Source: Porphyromonas sp. COT-290 OH3588 (GTDB taxonomy: Bacteria > Bacteroidota > Bacteroidia > Bacteroidales > Porphyromonadaceae). Taken from it: a stretch of 64,000 nt of DNA. The notes under the pieces were generated by a model that saw only the letters and a list, made by a program, of their open reading frames with translations, searched no databases and was not told the origin of the DNA. Below are positions 43,727-52,613 of the stretch, piece after piece. The position numbers and the translations under genes were made by a program. The stretch's first letter is position 1; each line of letters starts with the position of its first letter. Where the stretch lies: assembly GCF_000769075.1 (NCBI RefSeq), contig NZ_JRFC01000003.1, forward strand, positions 62,001-126,000, written 5' to 3'.

Positions 43727-44596
43727 CTAGCACCTATTAAATACTATCACTTGCCGAAGAAACTCCATATTCTGCCCATTGAACTTGCGAGCCCAAAGGG
43801 CGTCCGAAGCTTGTAGGCGTGGTAAATCCCTAGGACTAAAATCTCGTAGCACGTTGGCCTCCCAGCCAATATAGCGCATACAGCCTCTTGCCTCGTCCTG
43901 CTGATCATAAATATTTTGTCGATAGGGAGAATGCCACAAAGCCGTCTGTACAAAGATTTCGTCAGCGCAGAAGCTATATCGGTATAGGCTCAGGATTTCC
44001 TCTCTACGCTCTACAAGGTATTGCGCAAAAGGGAGTGTAATACTTACCCACTGAGTGCCTTTTTTAAATTCCATATCATGGTGCTTCCTAATACCTAGGG
44101 CTATCTGAAACCTCAGGGCTATGAAGCGCAGTACCCTTTTGATTTGATATAGCAGGCCTGATCCTTTGAAAGACCTCGGGAAATAGTGCCAACGACGTAC
44201 CTTACGGTCTATCGAAGCCTCTCCGTCGGCTCCATGATAGTAGCCAACAAACTCTTTGCCTACATGCTGATCAAAGAAAGCATGAATGTAGTCTTGACTC
44301 TTGAGTGGCAAATCAACCCCCGAGAGAAGATGACAATAGCTATACGTTTGGCTAGAAGATACTGCTGCCTCAAAAAGAGCAAACTCTGCCTCGACGACAG
44401 AGAGGTCACCCCAACGCACATCAATGCGACACTCTAGAATTGTCAGCGTTGCGTTCTCAACCTCTAGCTTGGGGGGAGAGGTGACCTTACGATCGAAATG
44501 CACATAAATATCATTGCGCTCGTCATCTAGAGAACTAACCAACAGTTGTAGTAGCTCAAATTCATGGTGGGCTAAGATCAGGTAAGCATGCTTCAT
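43727..44596 (-). CDS. GT14 family (core-2/I-branching type) glycosyltransferase
   Basis: A 289-aa protein with the core-2/I-branching N-acetylglucosaminyltransferase fold: start KHAYLILAHHEFELLQLLV, VHFDRK (about 32-37), SYCHLLSGVDLPLK (about 85-98), GTQWVSIT (about 180-187) and a DEIFVQT segment (about 212-218). Bacterial members are found in polysaccharide clusters and add a branching sugar, often beta-linked GlcNAc or xylose. The ATG overlaps the stop of the GT8 gene by 4 bp (ATGA). Confidence 0.88.
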   Translation of the reverse strand: MKHAYLILAHHEFELLQLLVSSLDDERNDIYVHFDRKVTSPPKLEVENATLTILECRIDVRWGDLSVVEAEFALFEAAVSSSQTYSYCHLLSGVDLPLKSQDYIHAFFDQHVGKEFVGYYHGADGEASIDRKVRRWHYFPRSFKGSGLLYQIKRVLRFIALRFQIALGIRKHHDMEFKKGTQWVSITLPFAQYLVERREEILSLYRYSFCADEIFVQTALWHSPYRQNIYDQQDEARGCMRYIGWEANVLRDFSPRDLPRLQASDALWARKFNGQNMEFLRQVIVFNRC

Positions 44597-45522
44597 CGCT
44601 TCAAAACTCTTTTAAAGTTCAGTATCGTATTGGCTATCGGACGTACTAGAGGGAGGGAAAAGAGCCTTGCCATACGCTCAAGGCGGCGATTAACTTCTAT
44701 CCCTCTTTTCACCTGCTCTGGCAATCTCCAATACTGCTGCCACCATAGCTCAAAAAAGAGAGTATAGGCCCTCCACGGTTTCTCTCCGGTATAGTGTATC
44801 GTACCTCTCCTAGCAACTTCTGCCCAGTCGTGCTCTGTGTAGTAGCGCAAGAAGATTTCTTTATACGTAGGCAGTACAAACGTACGAATGCCATTGTACC
44901 GAGGGGCAAGATAGTGGATCCTCCCTTTGCAAACGATATTTAGGGCATCTTGATCAGGGAACTCCAAGTAAGGAACCCTCAATGCCTCTACAAGCCTATC
45001 GGCAATACGATCTCGGCGAAACAACTCCAAGTTCATGACCAAAAAACCTGAATTGATATACTGGCCAGCCTCGCAGCCTTGGGGCATTCTAGATATTTGC
45101 CAAGGAGTAGAAGCCTCTGCAATACCAGCTAGATAATTCTCGCCTAGGTCTAGGGTCTGATAGAGTTCGGCCAAGTCTTGGCGCACCATGATATCACAGT
45201 CCAAATAAATGGCTCGATCATACTCGGGGAGAAGATCCGCCACAACTAGCCGATAGTTTGCCGCAGCAGTGTACTTAGGATCTACATACACGCCCGAGAG
45301 CTGTTCGGTAAGCTCTAGGGTCCTAAAGCTCAGCCTACCACTCCCCCCATCAATAGCCTCTAACCTCATCATATCCTCGGGACTAAGGGGTTCACTAATC
45401 AAACAGATAACCTCATATCTGGCCTCTGCTTGAGATGCCTCTAGGATAGAGGCGAGCGTCACAGCAGCAGGCAATAAATAGTTGGGCGTGAAGGCAACGA
45501 TAATAGGGATACGTGGTAGCAT
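44593..45522 (-). CDS. Glycosyltransferase family 8
   Basis: A 309-aa GT-A-fold retaining transferase with IYLDCDIMV (DxD, about 90-98), INSGFLVMNL (about 136-145), FPDQDALN and HYTGEKPW. Members add galactose or glucose to LPS core or related glycans. The ATG at 45522 is preferred to a TTG six codons earlier. It is the first gene of the minus-strand cluster and lies right after the hairpin terminator of the OmpA gene; no TAnnTTTG box is visible between them. Confidence 0.9.
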   Translation of the reverse strand: MLPRIPIIVAFTPNYLLPAAVTLASILEASQAEARYEVICLISEPLSPEDMMRLEAIDGGSGRLSFRTLELTEQLSGVYVDPKYTAAANYRLVVADLLPEYDRAIYLDCDIMVRQDLAELYQTLDLGENYLAGIAEASTPWQISRMPQGCEAGQYINSGFLVMNLELFRRDRIADRLVEALRVPYLEFPDQDALNIVCKGRIHYLAPRYNGIRTFVLPTYKEIFLRYYTEHDWAEVARRGTIHYTGEKPWRAYTLFFELWWQQYWRLPEQVKRGIEVNRRLERMARLFSLPLVRPIANTILNFKRVLKR

Positions 45523-45542
45523 AAACTTATCGAATGGCAAAA

Positions 45543-45578
45543 GAGACTAATCTACAAGTTGCCCTGTAGATTAGTCTC
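45543..45578 (-). terminator. Hairpin terminator after the OmpA-family gene
   Basis: A 14-bp perfect stem (45543-45556 with 45565-45578), 8-nt loop, followed on the minus strand by TTTT. It sits 20 bp before the GT8 start. Confidence 0.8.
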
Positions 45579-45632
45579 AGTTTATATTTTCAGTAAGACT
45601 GTCGTGTAGTCAGAATACTCCTGCGAGTATAC

Positions 45633-46925
45633 TTACTCAGCAATCTTGAGAAGAACGGCGCGGCTACAACGTGGGTCATTGTAGTACATATTAGCTACAC
45701 CACCCTTGCTGTCCTTACGAAGCTGGTTCTCAGATACTCCAAACTCCTTCACTAGGCAGTCATAGATAACTTCTGCACGCTTCTGCGCAAGGAACACATT
45801 GCGTTTCTTGCTACCAGTACCTTCGTCTGCGTAGCCTGTAACGACATAAGTCATATTGGGGTTAGCCTTCAGCTCAGCAGCTAGGAAACCTAGGTTCACA
45901 CGATCTCTGTTGCTGATTGTCCAACGGTCGATAGGGAAGGTAACAAGCAGAGGCATACCACACACGTTCTGAGGAGTAACCTCTCTGTTGAGTGCTTGCT
46001 CCAGCTGACGGCGTAGATCATCGTTGGTAAGCTGTAGCTGACCTACACGATTTCTAAGATCTGCTAGGACATTTTCATTGACACGTGTGATGGTAGTCGT
46101 GCTGCGATCCCAACCTTTCTTACCTAGGTTGTAAGACAGACCGAGAGTAGCCGTTAGCAGACCTTCGCCCCAGCGTCCGCCAACCTGCTGGTCGAAGCGG
46201 TCGTTGATGTAAGCACCACGGATATCGAGGTTCAAGTCGAGCGCAGAGCTTAGACGGAAGCGGTTGTTAAGACCTACATTGGCAGTTACCTCATTGGAGT
46301 AACCATCGTTACGGTATCCATGAACATACTCAGCAGGGTTCGAAGCCTTGTTGAGTGTGCTGATCCACCCCACCCCTACATAAGGAATAAAAGAGTAGAA
46401 GCGATTCTGGTTATACCCGAAAAGCATCTGAGAGAGGTTGAGCATCACGTCTAGATGACCATGGAGGTATTCGATCTTCGTCTTATATAGATCGTAGCCA
46501 CCTCCGGGCTCCTTGCCATAAACCTCCTTGGTCAGGAAGCCTCTGTAGTAGTCTAGCGCAGACTGTGAGCCAGCTTTGTGACCCGTCCAGCCAGCTACAC
46601 CTTGACTCTCGTAGCCATTGATACCTACGCGAACGCCAAGACCGGGAGTAAACCACTTACCTACGTAAACCTCGAAGTTTGGAGTAACACGGTCTACAAA
46701 CTTCATCTGCTTATTATGGTCTGAGAATAGCATCTGACCACCAACGCCAGCTCCGATGAACCAATTAGACCAGAAGCGATTGGTTTCAACCTTAAACTTG
46801 TCTGCATTTCTCACCTCAGTGATGGTCACTGAGTCAGCTGACATCTTGGCAAACGACTCTCCTTGAGCATTTGCAAACTGTGTCGCAGCGAGAGCTGCAA
46901 GCACAAACACACTTTTCTTAAACAT
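45633..46925 (-). CDS. OmpA-family outer-membrane protein
   Basis: A 430-aa protein: signal peptide (cleavage near FANA-Q, about 20), an N-terminal eight-strand barrel (about 50-280), a heptad-rich linker (LADLRNRVGQLQLTNDDLRR, about 290-309) and a C-terminal OmpA domain (VTGYADEGTGSKKRN, about 359-373) for peptidoglycan binding. P. gingivalis has two paired OmpA homologues (Pgm6/Pgm7) of comparable size; only one copy is present here. It has a near-consensus promoter with a long leader, as expected of an abundant envelope protein, and a strong terminator. Confidence 0.9.
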   Translation of the reverse strand: MFKKSVFVLAALAATQFANAQGESFAKMSADSVTITEVRNADKFKVETNRFWSNWFIGAGVGGQMLFSDHNKQMKFVDRVTPNFEVYVGKWFTPGLGVRVGINGYESQGVAGWTGHKAGSQSALDYYRGFLTKEVYGKEPGGGYDLYKTKIEYLHGHLDVMLNLSQMLFGYNQNRFYSFIPYVGVGWISTLNKASNPAEYVHGYRNDGYSNEVTANVGLNNRFRLSSALDLNLDIRGAYINDRFDQQVGGRWGEGLLTATLGLSYNLGKKGWDRSTTTITRVNENVLADLRNRVGQLQLTNDDLRRQLEQALNREVTPQNVCGMPLLVTFPIDRWTISNRDRVNLGFLAAELKANPNMTYVVTGYADEGTGSKKRNVFLAQKRAEVIYDCLVKEFGVSENQLRKDSKGGVANMYYNDPRCSRAVLLKIAE

Positions 46926-47026
46926 TTCTTCTTCAATATATTTTATCCAAATATTCTTCTTTCACACACACCCTAATGTCTTACATTTCCCCAACAAAAG
47001 AAGATACTAGACTATGTATTATTGTG

Positions 47027-47057
47027 CAAAGTTACTTTTTTTTTGCTTATGAAGCAA
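47027..47057 (-). promoter_or_regulatory. Promoter of the OmpA-family gene
   Basis: On the minus strand TTG (47057-47055), 20 bp including a long A run, TAACTTTG (47034-47027). The leader is about 95 nt. Confidence 0.75.
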
Positions 47058-47159
47058 AAATGTAAACATATTTATACAATAATTAGGTTTCTCCGGGCTA
47101 ATACAACCTGATCATCAACACAAAACAGACACAAACAAAGGATACCCCCAAGGAACGCC

Positions 47160-48410
47160 TTACAACTGCTTAGTAGCAACGTCACCTCTATAGCGGAAAA
47201 GAATTGCAAAAAGAATTGCAATAACTAGAGCATAACCTGCGAAGATAAACCAGACGGGCGACCAGTCTACGGCTTGCGTTTCGGCATTCTTGTATAGATC
47301 TACGATATATCCACTGCCAAATCCTCCCAGAATAGCCCCTACGCCATTGGTCATCATCATAAATAGTCCCTGAGCAGAGCCTCGCATGCTAGGATCTACC
47401 TCCTTATCAACAAACATAGAGCCCGAAACGTTGAAAAAATCGAACGCCATACCATAAACAATCATAGAGAGGATAAGGAAAACAAATCCATCTCCGGGAT
47501 TGCCAATACCAAACAGCCCAAAGCGAAGCACCCAAGCGAGCATACTCATAAGCATAACCGACTTGATGCCGAAGCGGCGAAGGAAGAAAGGAATAGAGAG
47601 AATAAACAGAGTCTCTGAGATCTGAGAGAGCGAAAGCAGGATAGTGGGGTATTTGACGGCAATACTATCGGCATAGTCCGGCTTGAAACTATCTAGAAAC
47701 GGTGTACCAAATGTATTGGTAACCTGCAACGCTGCCCCTAGAAGCATCGAGAAAATGAAGAACACAGACATATTGTAGTTCTTGAAGAGCACTAGTGCAT
47801 CTAGCCCAAGAACCGAGGCTAAACTCCTCTCTGGCCCTACCTGCTTGTTTGGCGGAGATGGAGGCAGCGTAAGAGCAAACACAGCCAACGTAACCCCTAG
47901 CGCAGCAGATACATACAGCTGCATGGCAGACTGAGCCCAGCCACAGAGCCCCACGAGCCACATCGCTGCGATGAAACCGACCGTCCCCCAAACACGAATG
48001 GAGGGGAAGGTCGCCGCAATATCCATATTATTGCGCGACATCAAGCTGTAGGATATGGTATTGGTCAGAGCAATCGTAGGCATATAGAAGATATTGACTA
48101 GCAAGAAGAGCGGATAGGCCAGTGCATAGTCTGCGTTCTGCGACACCCCGATCAGGAACGCAGCACTAAGCAGATGGCAGATAGCTAGCAGCCGCTCGGC
48201 ATTGACATACTTATCGGCTATAATCCCGATTACCCCCGGCATAAACAAGGAAGCAACCCCCATAGTACCATAGATGGCTCCTACCTGCAGGCCCGAGTAG
48301 CCGAGCGTCCCCATCATATATCCTCCCAAAGAAATTAGGTAACTCCCCCAGACGGCGAACTGCAAGAAGTTCATCACCGTCAATCTTAGTTTCAAGTTAG
48401 CTTTTTGCAT
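47160..48410 (-). CDS. NupG-type nucleoside:H+ symporter (MFS)
   Basis: A 416-aa inner-membrane protein with 12 helices. KLRLTVMNFLQFAVWGSYLI (about 6-25), SIRVWGTVGFIAAMW (about 137-151) and the family length match the NupG/XapB nucleoside permease group of the major facilitator superfamily. It would import nucleosides with protons. The nucleoside salvage genes deoC/mazG-like at the window start fit such a role but are not linked. Specificity is not known. Confidence 0.82.
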   Translation of the reverse strand: MQKANLKLRLTVMNFLQFAVWGSYLISLGGYMMGTLGYSGLQVGAIYGTMGVASLFMPGVIGIIADKYVNAERLLAICHLLSAAFLIGVSQNADYALAYPLFLLVNIFYMPTIALTNTISYSLMSRNNMDIAATFPSIRVWGTVGFIAAMWLVGLCGWAQSAMQLYVSAALGVTLAVFALTLPPSPPNKQVGPERSLASVLGLDALVLFKNYNMSVFFIFSMLLGAALQVTNTFGTPFLDSFKPDYADSIAVKYPTILLSLSQISETLFILSIPFFLRRFGIKSVMLMSMLAWVLRFGLFGIGNPGDGFVFLILSMIVYGMAFDFFNVSGSMFVDKEVDPSMRGSAQGLFMMMTNGVGAILGGFGSGYIVDLYKNAETQAVDWSPVWFIFAGYALVIAILFAILFRYRGDVATKQL

Positions 48411-48447
48411 TTGTCTATGATATCAATAATATAGTTCTACAATGAAA

Positions 48448-48493
48448 CTAAGGCTATCGACAGAGTATAAGCAAACTCTGTTGATAGCCTTAG
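48448..48493 (-). terminator. Hairpin terminator after the DUF4270 gene
   Basis: A 19-bp stem (48448-48466 with 48475-48493) with one G-U pair, loop of 8 nt, 15 bp past the DUF4270 stop and before nupG. Confidence 0.8.
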
Positions 48494-48507
48494 ACACAAA
48501 TGATGAT

Positions 48508-49944
48508 CTACTGACTAAACTGAGAGGATACAACCTCTAGTTGGAGCTTCTCTGGTCGCTTGTCCATGCGCACAAAGCTAGGGAACAAGAACTCATTGAG
48601 TCCTATGGTCTGCACATATTCCCCATTGCGTGTTATCTCTCTATCCACTGGCACAAGGCGCAACTCCAAATCTCGATCGACACTCCAACCAGCCTCCCTG
48701 CTATAGCGTGCATGGTGCTTGAGGTGCTCTGTCACAAGACGAGCTATGTTGGAGAAGTTATAGAAACGTGCAGAAACGCTATACCGAGAGGATAGATAGC
48801 TCGTGGCTGCTCTACTGCGCTCGGTCAACCCTTTGGCAAAAAAGGAGGTTACCGAATCCTTAGGTATGAGCAGCATATAGGAAGGCGGATTGAGCAGAAG
48901 ATCTTTGGGGTTCTTTACATCAATCTGCATCTGGGCATCGGCCAAAGACCAATCGGAGCCGATGTTGATCTTGGCTTTGCCTTTGAGTAAACGAGCCATC
49001 TGCTCTTTTTTGAGCTCTATGGCTCCAATCACCCCAGCAGGCTGCTTGATATAGAAGTATTCATCGCTAGGGACTAGAAGCACATCGGAGTACGGATTGC
49101 TCAAAGCATTGATATGCCCCGTCAGCTTGGTACTAATAAAAGCCTCAGTAGCGACTGGTTTTTTCGCTTTATCCCCCTTAGCTTTCTCACTCTCTGCCTT
49201 GTCGGGAGTGTAGGTGTAGTAAATCACCAAGGCCGTGCTCTCCACCTGCAGCACATTGCCACGCCCCGTAGTTGGGGTGACCAGCAGAGAACCTAGCACA
49301 TCTTTGTCGAAGCTCTCTTGAGTGTCGAATAGATAAGGCTTCTCCTTGGATAGGTCATAGATGCGCTGCCCAACCTTAGTATCAATAGGGAGGGCTATGG
49401 TCAGCACAGAGTCACGGGCCGAGTAGTGGCGCCAGAAGCTATTGCTACTGATGTTGAGGTGCTTCTCCCCGATTAGGTTCTCTGGCTTGCGATACTGCTC
49501 TAGCGCCTCTGGGGTGGTAGAGTAGGCCATAGTACCCAGCCCTTTGACCTCGTAGATCGAGAGCTTCATCTCCGAATTAACGTCCCCGATAGATCGTTCG
49601 TAGCCGAGCATCAACTTAACCGAGTCAATCTTACCTCCTAGTGGCTCACGGGCGAACTTAAACCTCGGCGCCGTACGCAGGCGGGCGACAAACTCTCCAT
49701 GGAAGTCCCCGTACAGAGGGTCGGAGATCTCTCCAAGAAGACTAGTGGTACTACCGGAGGAGTAGACCGACTCCGCCTTAACGCTGCTAGCCTCGAACTG
49801 GAGCCTATGTAGCTCACTATCTACTTTATCTCTGGGCGACTGGATAGACTCTCCTATGCGAGAGAGCTTATCCTCTTGGTCACATGCCCCCAAAACTAGG
49901 CACCCCAGCAAGAGGGCTCCTAGTTGGCTTACGAGCGACTTCAT
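48508..49944 (-). CDS. DUF4270 lipoprotein
   Basis: A 478-aa predicted lipoprotein: signal ending CLVLGAC (lipidated Cys about 21), then a beta-rich body with the SLLGEISDPLYGDF motif (about 68-81) typical of DUF4270. The function of this Bacteroidota family is unknown. It follows the GT5-like gene with an ATGA overlap, an arrangement found repeatedly in this phylum, so the two products may serve one process. It ends at a strong terminator. Confidence 0.82.
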   Translation of the reverse strand: MKSLVSQLGALLLGCLVLGACDQEDKLSRIGESIQSPRDKVDSELHRLQFEASSVKAESVYSSGSTTSLLGEISDPLYGDFHGEFVARLRTAPRFKFAREPLGGKIDSVKLMLGYERSIGDVNSEMKLSIYEVKGLGTMAYSTTPEALEQYRKPENLIGEKHLNISSNSFWRHYSARDSVLTIALPIDTKVGQRIYDLSKEKPYLFDTQESFDKDVLGSLLVTPTTGRGNVLQVESTALVIYYTYTPDKAESEKAKGDKAKKPVATEAFISTKLTGHINALSNPYSDVLLVPSDEYFYIKQPAGVIGAIELKKEQMARLLKGKAKINIGSDWSLADAQMQIDVKNPKDLLLNPPSYMLLIPKDSVTSFFAKGLTERSRAATSYLSSRYSVSARFYNFSNIARLVTEHLKHHARYSREAGWSVDRDLELRLVPVDREITRNGEYVQTIGLNEFLFPSFVRMDKRPEKLQLEVVSSQFSQ

Positions 49945-50744
49945 ACGATCTTGTCATAAAATTCATTGTAGGCATCAGCATAGTCCTCTGTGCCTTGATA
50001 GGGGAGGAAGGGTGTATTGGTCTTCTCAATATAGGCCATCAGCTCAGGATCAATATGCTCACTACCCTGTACGACACCATGAGCATGATGAATAGCTAGG
50101 CGCATGAGAGCCTTATAGTCAGTCTTACCCTCCATCATCGCCACCGATGGGGTTTTGATGTTGTCGAACTTCAGCTTCTCAAACAGCTCCTCAGGCATAA
50201 CACACTGCTCCTCGTCATTGTAAATAGTGAAGATGAACTTGGCCTTCTTCAGGCATGGATCATCGTGGTAGACCTTCTTGAGGTAGATCATAGCGAGGGC
50301 AGTAAACCAGCCGTGGCAGTGAATGAGGTCTGGGATCCAACGCAGCTTCTTGACTGTCTCGAGTGCTCCACGCACGAAGAATATGGAGCGCTCATCGTTG
50401 TCATTGGCTCCCTTATTGTCGGGTCCATAGAGAGATTTGCGCTTGAAGAAGTCATCATTGTCGATGAAGTACACCTGCATACGTGCAGAGGGGATAGAGG
50501 CCACCTTGATGATCAGAGGGTGATCATTGTTATTAATGATCATATTGATCCCCGAGAGGCGGATCACCTCGTGGAGCTGATTACGGCGCTCGTTGATCAA
50601 TCCATATCGAGGCATGAAGAGCCTTACCTCATTTTTCCGCTCCTGAATGAACTGCGGCAGATTTCTCGACAGCTTCGAGATCTCTGTCTCGGGTAGATAT
50701 GGAAAAATCTCCTGCGATATATACAATACTCGTTTAGACTTCAT
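49941..50744 (-). CDS. Glycogen/starch synthase-like GT5 N-terminal domain protein
   Basis: A 267-aa protein that looks like only the N-terminal half of a glycogen synthase (GT5): VLYISQEIFPYLPETEISKL at the start, EVRLFMPRYGLINERR, and DLIHCHGWFTALAMIYLK (about 138-155). The C-terminal nucleotide-sugar half is absent and the last residues belong to no GT domain, yet the frame is intact. Such short forms occur in other Bacteroidota, so this is probably the native gene rather than a truncation. It may be a regulator or partner subunit rather than a full synthase. The frame runs 20 codons further upstream; the ATG at 50744 gives the family start. It is followed by DUF4270. Confidence 0.85.
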   Translation of the reverse strand: MKSKRVLYISQEIFPYLPETEISKLSRNLPQFIQERKNEVRLFMPRYGLINERRNQLHEVIRLSGINMIINNNDHPLIIKVASIPSARMQVYFIDNDDFFKRKSLYGPDNKGANDNDERSIFFVRGALETVKKLRWIPDLIHCHGWFTALAMIYLKKVYHDDPCLKKAKFIFTIYNDEEQCVMPEELFEKLKFDNIKTPSVAMMEGKTDYKALMRLAIHHAHGVVQGSEHIDPELMAYIEKTNTPFLPYQGTEDYADAYNEFYDKIV

Positions 50745-50836
50745 TATACTTTGTTCTTTTCTTATCCTGCTTCTCCCCTCTGTGACCGCCCAAGCGATAC
50801 GCACGAGCAGAGATAGCCAAACCTACAATTAGGGTG

Positions 50837-50844
50837 CAAAGTTA
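50837..50844 (-). promoter_or_regulatory. Promoter -7 box for the GT5-like gene
   Basis: TAACTTTG on the minus strand, about 93 bp before the ATG at 50744. No TTG at the usual spacing. Confidence 0.5.
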
Positions 50845-50931
50845 CGAAAAATCTACCACTTGCGCACCAAAGCAAGCATAGCGTCCCATAGCCACAGCTC
50901 GCTGCGACGGTTCATCACTGGCTCACTTGTA

Positions 50932-51333
50932 GGGCGAGATTTATATTTTCACTCACTTTTCAGATTGTTGATGGGACAACCTCAAGCTCTCCTAGACTCA
51001 GAGAGCAAACTGCATATTTACCCCCTAGGAGGCGCTACACGAGGCGCTGATAGATTTAGGCTGACAGACTCCATCGGCAAAGAGATCGCTCAACCAAGAG
51101 AGTCCTCACAAAGCACTAGACAACAACACCTTAATCCAGATCTCATAAAACGAAGGCCCCTATACGCCCTATTCATCGGGAGTTTCGTCCCATCAATCTT
51201 GGCGAATCGGTGGACACATCGCTCTAGCTTAGTCCTACAGTCCAAGAAAATCTTCCCAGCAATCTATCGACCTATACGAGGCGACCTCTCTCAAATCACC
51301 ATTAATCCATTTGCATTTCTTAACACAAAAGAT
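50932..51333 (+). repeat. Dispersed intergenic element, copy C
   Basis: Begins with GGGCGAGATTTATATTTT, as in copy A, then CATATTTACCCCCTAGGAGG (TATTT at 51015), CCATCAATCTTGGCGAATCG at 51190 (spacing 175 bp), and a right end CTTAACACAAAAG near 51319-51332. The open frame through it on the plus strand (50860-51354) is in a different frame from those in the other copies and is not taken as a gene. The tRNA promoter starts 100 bp later. Confidence 0.66.
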
Positions 51334-51433
51334 AATATCCTGTCTACTTACTAACGTAGCACCACCCATGTAGCGTATGCACCATACTAGCAGATTCTTT
51401 TTACTTGGTGGGTAGCTGTGAGGCACTAGACTC

Positions 51434-51463
51434 TTGTGTATTTTCAAAAAACACTTACCTTTG
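51434..51463 (+). promoter_or_regulatory. Promoter of tRNA-Asn
   Basis: TTG (51434-51436), 19 bp, TACCTTTG (51456-51463), 26 bp before the mature tRNA. Confidence 0.8.
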
Positions 51464-51488
51464 CGAGCGGTTTTGAGCAATTCAACAC

Positions 51489-51565
51489 GCTTTCTTAGCT
51501 CAGTCGGTTAGAGCATCTGACTGTTAATCAGAGGGTCCTTGGTTCGAGCCCAAGAGAAAGCGCCA
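51489..51565 (+). tRNA. tRNA-Asn (anticodon GTT)
   Basis: A complete cloverleaf: acceptor stem GCTTTCT with AGAAAGC, D-arm AGCTCAGTCGGTTAGAGC, anticodon stem TCTGA/TCAGA with loop CTGTTAA, and a T-arm with GGTTCGAGCC. The anticodon GTT is at 51523-51525, so it decodes asparagine. The 3' CCA is encoded (51563-51565). It has its own promoter and terminator. Confidence 0.96.
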
Positions 51566-51579
51566 AACTACGAAGAGAA

Positions 51580-51616
51580 GCGGGTATTTCTGTACGAGGA
51601 ATACCCGTCTTTTTTG
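51580..51616 (+). terminator. Terminator of the tRNA-Asn gene
   Basis: CGGGTATT at 51581-51588 pairs with 51600-51607, followed by a run of seven T. Confidence 0.82.
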
Positions 51617-51673
51617 TATTAGCCCCTTTTATTACTTTTGCTTCGTAGACTTTGTTATATCACATACATTCTA

Positions 51674-52570
51674 ATGAAAGGAATCGTATTGGCCGGCGGA
51701 TCGGGGACACGCCTATACCCTATTACTAAAGGGATCAGTAAGCAGCTACTACCTGTTTACGACAAACCGATGATTTACTACCCCATCTCGGTACTGATGC
51801 TCGCAGGCATCAGAGAGATTCTCATCATATCTACCCCTCACGACTTACCTTGTTTCCGACAGTTACTGGGTGACGGATCAGCTCTAGGCGTACACTTCGA
51901 GTATAGGGAGCAGCCTTCGCCAGATGGGCTAGCACAGGCCTTCTTGATCGGGAGCGACTTCGTTGGCGACGACAGTGTCTGCCTCGTGCTGGGAGATAAC
52001 ATCTTCTACGGCACGGGCTTCTCGGCTATGCTCAAGGAGTCTGTACGCCAAGCCGAGCAGGAGCAAATGGCTACGGTATTTGGTTACTGGGTCAATGACC
52101 CCGAGAGATATGGTGTGGCGGAGTTTGATGAGCAGGGACGCTGCCTCTCCATTGAGGAAAAACCCCAGCAACCGAAATCCAACTACGCAGTCGTGGGGCT
52201 ATACTTCTACCCCAACAAGGTGCTAGAGGTAGCCAAGGACGTCAAACCCTCGGCACGAGGTGAGCTAGAGATTACATCAGTCAATCAAACCTTTCTCCAA
52301 GACAATGAACTACAAGTGCAGACCCTAGGCCGTGGCTTTGCTTGGCTCGATACTGGGACGCACGACTCGCTGATGGAGGCTACAACCTTCATCGAGGCTA
52401 TCGAGAAGCGACAAGGGCTCAAGGTAGCCTGCCTCGAAGAGATTGCCTACCGCAGAGGCTGGATAGATCGGGAGCAACTCCTCAAGCTAGCGGAGCCCAT
52501 GGCCAAAAACCAGTATGGGCAATACCTGACCAAGATAGCCGATGCCGAAGCTCCTAGGCAGAGCAAATAA
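51674..52570 (+). CDS. rmlA: Glucose-1-phosphate thymidylyltransferase
   Basis: A 298-aa nucleotidyltransferase that makes dTDP-glucose from glucose 1-phosphate and dTTP, the first step to dTDP-rhamnose or related sugars. The signature [19 protein letters not shown] (about 8-26), DNIFYG (about 110-115) and EEKP (about 160-163) are present. The frame opens at a TTG 12 codons earlier, but the ATG at 51674 starts the family sequence. A TACTTTTG box at 51633 may be the promoter, with a poor -33 spacing. It is followed after 43 bp by rmlB. Confidence 0.95.
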   Translation: MKGIVLAGGSGTRLYPITKGISKQLLPVYDKPMIYYPISVLMLAGIREILIISTPHDLPCFRQLLGDGSALGVHFEYREQPSPDGLAQAFLIGSDFVGDDSVCLVLGDNIFYGTGFSAMLKESVRQAEQEQMATVFGYWVNDPERYGVAEFDEQGRCLSIEEKPQQPKSNYAVVGLYFYPNKVLEVAKDVKPSARGELEITSVNQTFLQDNELQVQTLGRGFAWLDTGTHDSLMEATTFIEAIEKRQGLKVACLEEIAYRRGWIDREQLLKLAEPMAKNQYGQYLTKIADAEAPRQSK

Positions 52571-52613
52571 TAGCCTTAGGCCACAAAACTAGAGCACAAG
52601 ACAAGAACACCGT

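Noticed and set aside
50860-51354. 164-codon open frame through element copy C
   Set aside because: Its frame differs from that of the conserved peptide-like segment in the other copies, so it is a chance opening.
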